From the NCBI GenBank assembly GCA_021813805.1, contig JAKAJL010000006.1, forward strand, positions 53,811 through 117,810: a DNA stretch of 64,000 bases, written 5' to 3'. Positions within the stretch are counted from its first letter, which is position 1, and every line of letters begins with the position of its first letter. Shown here one piece after another: positions 1-8,486 of the stretch. The notes beneath the pieces are model-generated. The model ran no database searches. It saw only the letters and a list, made by a program, of their open reading frames with translations, and was not told the DNA's origin. The position numbers were made by a program, and so were the translations under genes. This DNA comes from Pseudomonadota bacterium (GTDB taxonomy: Bacteria > Pseudomonadota > Alphaproteobacteria > Rhizobiales > Beijerinckiaceae).

Positions 1-255
1 GAGGATATGGGAGCTGATCGCCTCGACCAGGCCTTTCAGATCCTTGGCCTCCTGAAAGGAGCCGTCCATCGGGATATAGACGTCGAATTTCTCTTCGATC
101 GCGGTCAGGATCATCACCAGATCGATCGATTTCAGGCCGAGAATGTCGATCGTGGCGTCGTCTTTGAGAGCTTCGCGAGGAATCATGCCCTCGGAGGCGA
201 TCACATCGAGGATCTGGTCGATCATCGCCTGCTGGTCATTTGAAACCGAAGTCAC
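1..255 (-). CDS. acyl carrier protein (3' end outside window)
   Basis: About 85 residues are readable from a GTG start at 255; the C-terminus lies beyond position 1. The fold is a typical ACP, with the phosphopantetheine attachment motif LGLKSIDLV near residue 43 (the Ser sits in the usual DSL-like position), followed by the acidic helix II (ILTAIEEKFDV). Such a protein carries acyl or peptidyl intermediates as a 4'-phosphopantetheine thioester in the cytoplasm. The sequence differs from housekeeping AcpP (KSID rather than DSLD), so I infer a specialised ACP serving a dedicated lipid or secondary pathway encoded to the left. It is transcribed divergently from the hemoglobin gene. An ATG at residue 11 is an alternative start. 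Confidence 0.85.
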   Translation of the reverse strand, partial: MTSVSNDQQAMIDQILDVIASEGMIPREALKDDATIDILGLKSIDLVMILTAIEEKFDVYIPMDGSFQEAKDLKGLVEAISSHIL

Positions 256-428
256 TGGCGCACCCCTGGTTGCATGCGGCGGGCCCCACGGCGATCGGGC
301 CGCCAGGGCGGCGCCGGCTTCCTTGATTGAATCCCGACGCGCCTCCATGTAGCAAAGTGTCCAAGCCAACGCCAAACCTATTTTTTCAGCTCCGCCCCCG
401 CGCCGGAAACATATTAGAGGACAGTGAG

Positions 429-875
429 ATGCCGCATCCCCTCGCCATCCGTTCGGCCGATGTCGAAGAGCCGCCGCCCGGCCTGACCGAGGACATGATG
501 GCGCGCCTGGTGCGCGAATTCTATACCCGCGCCCGCGCCGACGCGCTGCTCGGCCCGATCTTCGAGGAAAAGCTCGCCGGCCATTGGGAGGAGCATTTTT
601 CCAGATTGACCGATTTCTGGTCGCAGATCGGCCTGCGCACCGGACGCTATAACGGCCGCCCCCTGCCGGCGCACGCCGCGCTCGATCTCTCGCCGGAGCA
701 TTTCAAAACCTGGCTCGAACTCTTCGCCGAGACCGCGCGCGATGTTTTGCCGGCCGAAGGCGCCCGCTTCTTCGTCGCCCGCGCCAACCGCATCGCGGAA
801 AGTTTTCAGATTGGCCTCAACATCGGCGACAAGGCCTTGGCCTTCCGGGAGGCGCAAAAGGCGCGGGAGGGGTGA
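429..875 (+). CDS. group III truncated hemoglobin
   Basis: A 148-residue protein starting at ATG 429, preceded by an AGAGGA ribosome binding site 8 bases upstream; the reading frame is open further upstream, but that extension has no globin character. The sequence matches truncated hemoglobins of the TrHb3 class: LVREFYTRARADALLGPIF for the A-B helices, HWEEHFSRLTDFW for the C-E region and LSPEHFKTWLELF around the proximal F-helix His. These are small cytoplasmic heme proteins that bind O2 or NO; a role in oxygen or nitrosative stress is inferred from the family. The gene is divergent from the ACP gene and convergent with the RND operon. Confidence 0.85.
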   Translation: MPHPLAIRSADVEEPPPGLTEDMMARLVREFYTRARADALLGPIFEEKLAGHWEEHFSRLTDFWSQIGLRTGRYNGRPLPAHAALDLSPEHFKTWLELFAETARDVLPAEGARFFVARANRIAESFQIGLNIGDKALAFREAQKAREG

Positions 876-996
876 GCGACCGCCTTTCTGGTCATGCGGT
901 TTGAGCCGCCTCACTGACGATCGGGTCGCGGAGGATGACGCGCTGCGCATCGTGACGACCCGGTCCTTCCGGCAAGGCGTCAAGCGGGTTGGCGTT

Positions 997-3900
997 TCAT
1001 TCCGCGCTCTCCTTGGACGGCTCGAAGCGTCCATGGCGCAACGCCAGGATCGGCAGAACCAGAAGATTGAGGGCCATCGAGCTGAGCAGGCCGCCAAGGA
1101 TGACGGCCGCCATCGGCCCCTCGATTTCGCGGCCAGGTTGGTTCATGGCGAGCGCCAGCGGCAGAACGCCGAGCGCGGTGACGAGAGACGTCATGAGGAT
1201 CGGCGTCAGGCGATCGGCGGCGCCCGTCAAGGCCGTCCCCAGGCTCCAGGGCCGTCGCTCCACCGCGACCAGATATTCGTAATGCGACACCATGAGAATG
1301 GAATTACGCAGCGAAATGCCGGTCAGGGTGACGAAACCGACCATGGCGCCGAGCGAGAGCAGCCCGCCTGAGGCGAACACCGCCAAGGCGCCGCCGATGA
1401 CGGCGAAGGGCAAGGTCGCGAGCACGAGCAGAAGGTTCCGACTGTTGCGCGTCACCATCGACAGCAGGAGAATGACGCCAACGCCGGCGAACAGCGAATT
1501 GGTCAGAAGGTCGCGCCGCGACTGCCGCTGCGCCTGCGCCTCGCCCGAAAATTCCAGATAAAGCCCGCCCGGCAGCGCCACTTTTTCGGCGATGGCCTTG
1601 CGCGCCGCGGCGACAAACGAGGCCACGTCGCGGCCCTCCACATTGGCGGAGACGGTCTGCGCGCGCCGCGCGCCCTTATGGAGCACCTCATAGCGTCCGA
1701 CGCCCTCGACGATGTCGGCGACCCGCGCGAGAGGAACCACGGCGCCGCCCGGCGCGTCGAGCGGCAGGTCGCCGATGGCGCCGGCATCGGCGCGCCGGCG
1801 GGGCGCGAGCAGGACCACGACGGGAATGACCTGGCCATGCAGATAGACCTGGCTGACGGTCTCGCCCTGATAGGCCGTCCGGACCGCGTCGAGCGCGTCC
1901 ACGGCGTCGACGCCCCAGCGCCGCAAATCGTCGGGGCGCAATGTGATGACAATCTGCTGCATGCCGGCGGGGGCCTGGACCTGCACGTCGGCGGCGCCCG
2001 GAACGCCTTTCAGGATGGAGGCGATCTCGCCGGCCTTGTGGTCGATGGCGTCGAGATCGTCGCCGAAAATATCGACGACGACGCCCGCGGCCGCGCCGGA
2101 AAGCGTCTCCTCGACCCGTTCGGTGAGAAAGGTGTTGACGCCGAAATTGACGCCGACGAACGGCGTCAGCGCCTTTCGGATGTCGCTTTCCGCCGTCTCG
2201 GCGGCGTCGCCGGCGAGCGGCTTCAAATCGACGTCGAACTCGCTGTAATGGGTTCCGAGCACATCGTCGGACAATTCGGCGCGGCCCGCGCGCTGCGCCA
2301 CCGTCCGCACGCCCGGGACGGCGAGAAGCGTTTGCGTCACGCGCTCGCCCATGCGCAGGGATTCGGCGATCGAGGTTCCGGGCGCCGCCGCCATATGGAC
2401 GATGAAATGGCCTTCCTTGAGTTCCGGAATGAAGTTCGCCCCGAACAAGGGCAGCGTGGCGCACCCGGCCAGGGTCAGCGTGGCCGCGGCGCCGATGACG
2501 AGGCGGGGATGGCCGCAGGCGGCCAGCAAGGCGCTTTCGTAGCGCCGCTTGGCCCAACCCATCACCGGCGGGTCCTGCTCCGGCATGGGACGGTCGCCGA
2601 GGAGCGCCATGGCCATGGCCGGGGTGACGGTCAGCGCCACCGCCAGAGACGCCAGCACCGCCGCCGAATAAGCGAGGCCCAGGGGCGTGAACAAACGCCC
2701 GGCGAGGCCGGAGAGGCGGACGACGGGGACAACCAGCAGCAGAACGGCGAAAGTGGCGTAGGTCACCGCGCCGCGCACCTCCATGCAGGCGTCGAAAACA
2801 ACCCGCGCAGGGGGGCGCGACCGGGCGCGACGGGCGTTTTCCCGCAGGCGCCGGACGATGTTTTCGACGTCGACCACGGCGTCATCCACCACCACGCCAA
2901 CCGCGATGGCGAGGCCGCCGAGCGTCATGGTGTTCAGGCTCACGCCGAAAGCGTCGAGAACGGCGGTCGCCGCGAGCAGCGACAGCGGAATGGCGGCGCT
3001 GGAGATCAGCGCCGTGCGCCAGTCGAACAGGAAGACCGAAATGATCGCGATGACCAGCAGGCCGCCGAGGATCAGCGACGAGCGCATGCCGGCCATGGCG
3101 TTGTCGATGAAGGTCGCGGGGCGGAAAAGATCGCCGTGGAGCTCGACGCCCTCGCGCTCCAGCGCCGGCTTCAGCTCCGCCAGCGCCCGCTCCGCCGCGC
3201 GGGTGACGAGCACGGTATTGGCGCCATATTGCGACGAGATCGCCAACTGGACTCCCGGCTTGCCCATGATCGAGGCGCCGCCGATCGGCGGCAACGGGGC
3301 TTCGACGATATGGGCGACCTCGCCGAGCGTGAGCGGCGCGCCGTCATTCGCCGCCACGACCGCGCCGGCCAAAGCCGGGGCGGTCGTGGTCTGACCTTCC
3401 GTCTGAAGGACGAGGCGCTGGTTGGGCGTGTCGATGAAGCCGGCGCCGCGAAGGCCGGTGGCGCGGCCGGCGGCGGCGGCAAGGTCCTTGACGCCGAGAT
3501 GATGGCGGATGAGCCGGTCGGGGTCGATCTGGACTTGCAGCGCCCGCTCGCCGCCGCCGAAGATCGCCACCTTGGCGACGCCGGGCGTCGCCAGCAGGCG
3601 CGGCCGGATCGTCCATTCGGCCAGCGTCCGCAACTCCATGGGGCTGCGGACCGGCGAGGTCAGGCCGACGACAAGCAGGGTGCTGGTCGACGAGGTGAGC
3701 GGCGTCATGGTCGGCGCCGCGACGCCTTTTGGCAGAATGATGGAGCCGAGGCGCTCGGCGACGATCTGCCGGTCGCGATAAATGTCGCTCTCCGCATCGA
3801 AAGTCGCGGTGACGAGCGAGAGGCCCTGGATCGAGGACGAGCGCAGGGAGGCGAGACCGGGAACCCCGGCAAGGGCGTTCTCGATCGGCTGGGTGACGAG

Positions 3901-4107
3901 TCTTTCCACCTGTTCGGGCGCAAGGCCCGGCGCCTCGGTCTGGACCACCGCCTGGGGCGGCGCGAATTCGGGGAAAACCTCATATTTGGCCCCAGCCAGC
4001 CGAGCGACGGCGTAAAGCAGCAGCAGCAGCGATAGGACGATCGCCACGCTCCGGCGCCGGATCGAGGTTCGGACCAGCCACGCCTGAAGGCCGCGCTCGT
4101 CTTTCAT
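997..4107 (-). CDS. CusA/CzcA-type RND efflux permease
   Basis: A 1036-residue inner-membrane proton antiporter, last gene of a three-gene operon. One N-terminal transmembrane helix (LSLLLLLYAVARL) is followed by a large periplasmic loop. The central membrane block carries the TM4 acidic motif VVVDDAVVDVENIVRR, typical of heavy-metal (HME) RND proteins. A second periplasmic loop and a C-terminal membrane block (LLLSMVTRNSRNLLLVLATL onward) follow. The length is normal for the family. It should drive export of a cation through the adaptor and outer-membrane channel encoded directly upstream. The start overlaps the adaptor stop by 4 bases, implying translational coupling. The substrate (Cu/Ag, Zn/Co/Cd or another) cannot be decided from sequence by eye. 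Confidence 0.85.
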   Translation of the reverse strand: MKDERGLQAWLVRTSIRRRSVAIVLSLLLLLYAVARLAGAKYEVFPEFAPPQAVVQTEAPGLAPEQVERLVTQPIENALAGVPGLASLRSSSIQGLSLVTATFDAESDIYRDRQIVAERLGSIILPKGVAAPTMTPLTSSTSTLLVVGLTSPVRSPMELRTLAEWTIRPRLLATPGVAKVAIFGGGERALQVQIDPDRLIRHHLGVKDLAAAAGRATGLRGAGFIDTPNQRLVLQTEGQTTTAPALAGAVVAANDGAPLTLGEVAHIVEAPLPPIGGASIMGKPGVQLAISSQYGANTVLVTRAAERALAELKPALEREGVELHGDLFRPATFIDNAMAGMRSSLILGGLLVIAIISVFLFDWRTALISSAAIPLSLLAATAVLDAFGVSLNTMTLGGLAIAVGVVVDDAVVDVENIVRRLRENARRARSRPPARVVFDACMEVRGAVTYATFAVLLLVVPVVRLSGLAGRLFTPLGLAYSAAVLASLAVALTVTPAMAMALLGDRPMPEQDPPVMGWAKRRYESALLAACGHPRLVIGAAATLTLAGCATLPLFGANFIPELKEGHFIVHMAAAPGTSIAESLRMGERVTQTLLAVPGVRTVAQRAGRAELSDDVLGTHYSEFDVDLKPLAGDAAETAESDIRKALTPFVGVNFGVNTFLTERVEETLSGAAAGVVVDIFGDDLDAIDHKAGEIASILKGVPGAADVQVQAPAGMQQIVITLRPDDLRRWGVDAVDALDAVRTAYQGETVSQVYLHGQVIPVVVLLAPRRRADAGAIGDLPLDAPGGAVVPLARVADIVEGVGRYEVLHKGARRAQTVSANVEGRDVASFVAAARKAIAEKVALPGGLYLEFSGEAQAQRQSRRDLLTNSLFAGVGVILLLSMVTRNSRNLLLVLATLPFAVIGGALAVFASGGLLSLGAMVGFVTLTGISLRNSILMVSHYEYLVAVERRPWSLGTALTGAADRLTPILMTSLVTALGVLPLALAMNQPGREIEGPMAAVILGGLLSSMALNLLVLPILALRHGRFEPSKESAE

Positions 4108-5162
4108 TCCTCTTCCACCCTGATGTCGGCGCGAAGCTCCTCCGACAGAAGGGTCTGGGCCCCGGCCGTCACCACCCGCGCGTCCTTCGGAATGGCGCCG
4201 ACAAAAATGTCGCCGCTTTCCGTCCGCCGGTCGGCGGCGACCGCGCGCCGCACAAAGTTGTCGGGGCCGTTGCGCAAATAGATCCAGGCCTGGCCGCCAA
4301 ACCAGACCACGGCCGAAACAGGCGCCGCCACGCCTTCGAGCGGCGCGCCGGCCGGAAGACGGGCGGCGAGAGTCATGCCGGGGGTCAGGCCCGACTGCGC
4401 CGGAGCGAGGTAGAAATAGCTCACTCCCTGGATGCGCGGGTCGGTTCGCGGCGCGGCCGAAACGAGCGTGAGCGCGACAGGCTTCCCGCCGTCCCTCCGA
4501 AAAAAGGCCGTCGGCGGCGGCGCGGGCGGCGCCTTTCCCGGCGGCGCGGTTAATTGGACCAGAACATCCTCGCGGTCGAGCAGGCGCGTCAGCAGCGGCG
4601 CGCGCGCGGCGACGGCCTGGCCGAGCGCCGGGCCCCAGGCGAGCTTCGCAGAGGACGCCAGTCCATCGAGCCGGATTTGCGCCGCTGTTTTTTTCGTCCG
4701 GTTGGCGAGGAATTCGGCCTGGGCCGCCTGAAATTGCGCCGCCGAGACATTGCGCTGATCCCGATAGAGGCTTTGCGTGCGCTGATAATCTGCTTTCGCC
4801 GCGGTCAGCCGCGTTTCCGCGATCTCAAGATCAGCTTTGGCGGCGGCGATGGAACTGGCGAGATCGCCCAGCGGCTGCGGATCGAGCGCCGTTCCATAGG
4901 CGGTCGCCTGCGGTTGATAAGTCACATTCGGCAGAGATACGGTTTCTATGCCGCTTCGCGCCTGTTCGGCGGCGTCGATGGCAATGACCGATTCGCCGTC
5001 GACGATTTTTACCCGCGGCGAGGCGGCGATCGGCTTTTCTCCCTTTTCTTCCCGCGCCTGCTCGAGCCGTCCGGAGAAATAGCCCCAAGATAGCGCGCCT
5101 GCCAGCGCGCCCGCCGCAATGGCGGCGAGAAGAAGCAGCATCGTCGCGCGCGCTTTTGTCAT
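4104..5162 (-). CDS. RND efflux periplasmic adaptor (membrane fusion protein)
   Basis: A 352-residue membrane fusion protein with an N-terminal membrane anchor (MLLLLAAIAAGALAGALSW) and then a periplasmic body. The alpha-hairpin region (IAAAKADLEIAETRLTAAKA and the following heptads, residues about 108-165) is predicted to be coiled coil. Beta-barrel and membrane-proximal segments follow (GLTPGMTLAARLPAG, then a C-terminal VVTAGAQTLLSEE). It bridges the permease at 997-4107 and the outer-membrane factor at 5169-6623. The gene starts 6 bases after the outer-membrane gene ends. An acidic EEE tail is seen, and no His/Met-rich metal-binding N-terminus is evident, so the metal is unknown. Confidence 0.83.
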   Translation of the reverse strand: MTKARATMLLLLAAIAAGALAGALSWGYFSGRLEQAREEKGEKPIAASPRVKIVDGESVIAIDAAEQARSGIETVSLPNVTYQPQATAYGTALDPQPLGDLASSIAAAKADLEIAETRLTAAKADYQRTQSLYRDQRNVSAAQFQAAQAEFLANRTKKTAAQIRLDGLASSAKLAWGPALGQAVAARAPLLTRLLDREDVLVQLTAPPGKAPPAPPPTAFFRRDGGKPVALTLVSAAPRTDPRIQGVSYFYLAPAQSGLTPGMTLAARLPAGAPLEGVAAPVSAVVWFGGQAWIYLRNGPDNFVRRAVAADRRTESGDIFVGAIPKDARVVTAGAQTLLSEELRADIRVEEE

Positions 5163-5168
5163 TTTCGT

Positions 5169-6623
5169 CTAGCTTGAGGATGCGGGCGCGAGGCGCGGGT
5201 TCTGGTCAGAGGCGGCCGGCGCCGCCGGCCCGAAGAACGTATGTTGCAGGGCGTCCTCGACCGCGCCCAGCGCCCGGCGCTGGCGGACGACGGCGTCGAA
5301 GCGGGATTCCTCGGCCACGGCCTTGCCGACCTGCGCCGCGACCAGCGCCGGCCGGTCGACCTGCCCGGCCGTGAAGGATTGCTCCATGCGCCGGGCGCGA
5401 TCCGCCTCTCCGGCCGCCAGAACATCGGCCGCGCGCAAAACCTTGCCGGCGGCGCGATAGGAGGCGGCGGAGCCGTCGGCGGCGGCGATGATCTGTTCCT
5501 GTAAGGCGACGAAGCGAGCCGCGACTTCGCGCCGCTTCGCCTCGGCCTCGGCGATCGGCCCCTGGTTCTGGTTGAAGATCGGCAGGCCGCTCGCGGGCAG
5601 CAGCCGGTACATATTGCTTCCCGCATCATAGCCATAGCCCGGACTCAGGGTGATATTGGGATATTGGTTGGCGACCTGGAGCTGGAGCGCCGACTCGGCG
5701 GCGGCGTAATCGGCCAGCAGGCTTTTGACGTCGCTGCGGCCGACCAGCGCCTCGCGCCGAAGGGCGCTTCTGTCGGCGAGAGGCGTTTCCGGCTTTTCGA
5801 GGGCGTCGAACGAAAGCGTGACGCCATCCAGCGCATGGGGCGCAATGCCGATGGCAGCGGCGAGCCGCGCGCGGGCGTCGATTTCCTGCGGGTCGATTTC
5901 CTGGGCGGCGAGGCTCGCCTGATTGCGTCTGGCGCGCTCGCGCTCAACGTCGAGGGCTGAAGCCTGACCGGCGGCAAGCCGCGCCTCCAGCAGGCCGACG
6001 AGTTCATTCTGAAGCGCGAGACGCGTTTGCAACAGGCGCCGTTTGCGTCCCGCCGCCCATAGGTCGATCAAGGCGTCGCGCACCTGGCTGCGCGCCCGCC
6101 AGCTCGCCGTCGCCAGATCGTCGCGCGCCGCCGCCGCCAGATTCTCCGCCTCGGCGGTGCGAATTTCCCTTTTTCCGGCGGTTTCGATCAGGAAATTGAC
6201 GACCGGCGCGATGGTCCACGGCGAAGGCGCGGCGATGGTCGCATTGTAAGCGAGATCCTCGAAACTCAGGCTCGGATTGGGAATCTGGCCGGCGGTCCTG
6301 GCGCGTGCCTCGGCCTCGGCCAGTTTCGAGCGCGCGATATCGAGACTGGGATGAAAATAAAGCGCGGCCAGAGTCAGTTGCGAAAGGCCCCAGCGGCGGG
6401 GCGCCCGCTCGTCCGCCGCTGCGATGAACATCTTGAGACGCGGGTCGCCGAGCGTGCGCGCGTCGATCGCCGCCGCGCTCGCGGCCGGCGAGATCGGCTG
6501 CGGATGATATTGGGCGCAGCCGCCCAGAACCGCCCCGAGACAGCTGGCGAACGCCACGCTCAGCGCTCCGCCATCGCGGAGGCTGTTCGAGGCTCGTGCG
6601 GACAGATGCGGTCGATTCGGCAT
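5169..6623 (-). CDS. TolC-family outer membrane efflux lipoprotein
   Basis: A 484-residue protein, first gene of the RND operon. The N-terminus has a hydrophobic stretch ending in a lipobox (AVLGGC, Cys at about residue 36), so it is probably an outer-membrane lipoprotein. The body shows the two repeated helical halves of TolC-like factors, for example LDIARSKLAEAEARARTAG and later LLADYAAAESALQLQVANQ. The motif QYPNITLSPGYGYD marks a conserved strand of the family, and IFNQNQGPIAEAEAKR is the usual second-half signature. It forms the exit duct for the RND pump encoded downstream. The upstream region (6624-6825) would hold the operon promoter, but I recognise no operator there. Confidence 0.83.
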   Translation of the reverse strand: MPNRPHLSARASNSLRDGGALSVAFASCLGAVLGGCAQYHPQPISPAASAAAIDARTLGDPRLKMFIAAADERAPRRWGLSQLTLAALYFHPSLDIARSKLAEAEARARTAGQIPNPSLSFEDLAYNATIAAPSPWTIAPVVNFLIETAGKREIRTAEAENLAAAARDDLATASWRARSQVRDALIDLWAAGRKRRLLQTRLALQNELVGLLEARLAAGQASALDVERERARRNQASLAAQEIDPQEIDARARLAAAIGIAPHALDGVTLSFDALEKPETPLADRSALRREALVGRSDVKSLLADYAAAESALQLQVANQYPNITLSPGYGYDAGSNMYRLLPASGLPIFNQNQGPIAEAEAKRREVAARFVALQEQIIAAADGSAASYRAAGKVLRAADVLAAGEADRARRMEQSFTAGQVDRPALVAAQVGKAVAEESRFDAVVRQRRALGAVEDALQHTFFGPAAPAASDQNPRLAPASSS

Positions 6624-6825
6624 GGACGCGCCACGTTAGGCGAGGTCCGGGGGAAAAGCCACAGCGCCAAAGCCGCGCCGCAGGGAAGGCTCCATGACGG
6701 CGGCGCTATCGAAAAATCCGGCGGGTGATCGCGGCGGACCGATCTTTGGATCGACGCCGGTCTTTTCTCGAAGCGACATTGGCGTTGGGAGCGCGGTCGT
6801 CGAAGACTTCGATTTTCGCGATAAT

Positions 6826-6847
6826 CATATAAAGACTTGCATATATG
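6826..6847. promoter_or_regulatory. candidate operator (palindrome) upstream of ahcY
   Basis: An inverted repeat CATATA-N10-TATATG lies in an AT-rich island of otherwise GC-rich DNA, ending 4 bases before the -35 box of the ahcY promoter. Upstream regions of SAH/methionine-cycle genes in related bacteria carry ATATAAAG-like palindromes bound by ArsR-type regulators (SahR). Assigning this site to such a regulator is inference from location and resemblance. Confidence 0.5.
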
Positions 6848-6851
6848 TTTA

Positions 6852-6880
6852 TTGCCTTCTCGCGCCGCCACTGCTATAGG
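6852..6880 (+). promoter_or_regulatory. sigma-70-type promoter of ahcY
   Basis: The -35 element TTGCCT (6852-6857) and the -10 element TATAGG (6875-6880) are separated by 17 bases, giving a predicted start near 6887 and a short leader of about 23 bases before the ATG at 6910. No riboswitch can fit in such a leader. Confidence 0.55.
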
Positions 6881-6909
6881 ACCGGCGATTTGCAACAGGA
6901 TGGGAAGTT

Positions 6910-8322
6910 ATGAACGCCAGCCATCTCACCCATGATTTTATCGTCGCCGACATCGGCCTCGCCGATTGGGGCCGCAAGGAAATCGCCATCGCCGAAACCG
7001 AAATGCCCGGCCTGATGGCGACCCGCGCCGAATATGGCCCGGCCCAGCCGCTCAAGGGCGCCCGCATCGCAGGCTCGCTGCACATGACCATCCAGACGGC
7101 GGTCCTGATCGAGACGCTTCAGGCGCTCGGCGCCGAGGTTCGCTGGGCCTCCTGCAACATCTATTCGACGCAGGACCATGCCGCCGCCGCCATCGCCGCG
7201 CGCGGAACCCCGGTCTTCGCCATCAAGGGCGAGAGCCTTGAGGAATATTGGGAATATACCCATCGCATCTTCGAATGGGGCGATGGCGGAACGCCCAACA
7301 TGATTCTCGATGACGGCGGCGACGCGACGCTGCTGATTCATCTCGGCCTGCGCGCCGAGCAGGGCGACGTCGCTTTCCTGGACAAGGCGACCAATGAGGA
7401 AGAAGAGGTCCTGTTCGCGGCGATCAAGAAGCGCGTCAAGGGCAATCCCGGCTTCTACGGACGGTGCGCCATGGCGATTCGCGGCGTGACCGAGGAAACC
7501 ACCACCGGCGTCCACCGTCTCTATATCATGGAGAAGGAAGGCAAGCTGCTGTGGCCGGCGATCAACGTCAACGATTCGGTCACCAAGTCCAAGTTCGACA
7601 ATCTCTATGGCTGCCGCGAATCGCTGGTGGACGGCATCCGCCGCGGCACCGACGTTATGATGGCCGGCAAGGTGGCCATGGTCGCGGGCTTCGGCGACGT
7701 CGGCAAGGGTTCTGCGGCCTCTCTGCGCAACGCCGGCTGCCGCGTGCTGGTGTCGGAAATCGACCCGATCTGCGCGCTCCAGGCGGCGATGGAAGGCTAT
7801 GAAGTCACCACCATGGAAGACGCTGCGCCCCGCGCCGACCTTTTCGTCACCGCGACCGGCAATGTCGATGTCATCACCATCGACCACATGCGCGCCATGA
7901 AGGACCGCGCCATCGTCTGCAACATCGGCCATTTCGACTCGGAAATCCAGGTCGCGGCGCTGCGCAACTTGAAATGGAGCAATGTGAAGCCGCAGGTGGA
8001 CGAGATCGAATTCGCCGACGGCAAGCGCATCATCCTGCTGTCCGAAGGGCGGCTGGTGAATCTCGGCAACGCCACCGGCCATCCGTCCTTCGTGATGTCG
8101 GCCTCCTTCACCAACCAGACCCTCGCCCAGATCGAGCTGTGGAGCCGCCAGGGCGAGTACGGCAAGAAGGTCTATACCCTGCCCAAGCATCTCGACGAGA
8201 AGGTCGCCAAGCTTCATCTCGACAAGATTGGCGTCAAGCTCACGGTCATGAACCAGAAGCAGTCCGATTATCTGTCGGTGCCGGTCGAGGGCCCGTTCAA
8301 GCCGGATCACTACCGCTATTGA
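6910..8322 (+). CDS. ahcY: adenosylhomocysteinase (S-adenosyl-L-homocysteine hydrolase)
   Basis: A 470-residue cytoplasmic NAD+-dependent enzyme that hydrolyses S-adenosylhomocysteine to adenosine and homocysteine, closing the methylation cycle. Both family signatures are present: [16 protein letters not shown] (residues about 82-97) and the NAD-binding [18 protein letters not shown] (about 259-276). The C-terminus ends in PFKPDHYRY, the normal family ending. Length and insertions match the long bacterial form. It is a single-gene unit, with its own promoter and palindrome upstream and a hairpin terminator downstream. Confidence 0.97.
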   Translation: MNASHLTHDFIVADIGLADWGRKEIAIAETEMPGLMATRAEYGPAQPLKGARIAGSLHMTIQTAVLIETLQALGAEVRWASCNIYSTQDHAAAAIAARGTPVFAIKGESLEEYWEYTHRIFEWGDGGTPNMILDDGGDATLLIHLGLRAEQGDVAFLDKATNEEEEVLFAAIKKRVKGNPGFYGRCAMAIRGVTEETTTGVHRLYIMEKEGKLLWPAINVNDSVTKSKFDNLYGCRESLVDGIRRGTDVMMAGKVAMVAGFGDVGKGSAASLRNAGCRVLVSEIDPICALQAAMEGYEVTTMEDAAPRADLFVTATGNVDVITIDHMRAMKDRAIVCNIGHFDSEIQVAALRNLKWSNVKPQVDEIEFADGKRIILLSEGRLVNLGNATGHPSFVMSASFTNQTLAQIELWSRQGEYGKKVYTLPKHLDEKVAKLHLDKIGVKLTVMNQKQSDYLSVPVEGPFKPDHYRY

Positions 8323-8363
8323 GCCTAAGCCAGCGCGAACTGTGGCGCCTGTGCACAATTCGA

Positions 8364-8392
8364 CGCCTTCGGCCCCGGCCGGAGGCGTTTTT
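8364..8392 (+). terminator. rho-independent terminator after ahcY
   Basis: A 10-bp stem, CGCCTTCGGC / GCCGGAGGCG with one G-T wobble and a 4-base loop, is followed by five T residues (8388-8392). It sits 42 bases after the ahcY stop and separates that gene from divL. Confidence 0.75.
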
Positions 8393-8409
8393 CATTTCGT
8401 TCCTCTTTC

Positions 8410-8422
8410 TTAACCATGAATC
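8410..8422 (+). promoter_or_regulatory. candidate CtrA half-site plus GANTC site upstream of divL
   Basis: TTAACCAT (8410-8417) is the 8-mer reported as a CtrA-binding half-site in Rhizobiales. It is immediately followed by GAATC (8418-8422), a CcrM methylation site. Further GANTC sites lie at 8441-8445 and near 8474. Their place in front of a gene of the CtrA pathway makes the match meaningful, but binding is inferred. Confidence 0.4.
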
Positions 8423-8486
8423 GAGAAGGTAAATTGAGGTGATTCGTGCGGGGCGGCGGCCCCGGAAGGAAAGGGAATCCCCGTCC

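Noticed and set aside
1678..4035. 785-codon plus-strand open frame opposite the first RND permease
   Set aside because: It is an antisense shadow of a GC-rich gene with clear RND motifs on the other strand; it reads as low-complexity Arg/Asp/Gly-rich protein.
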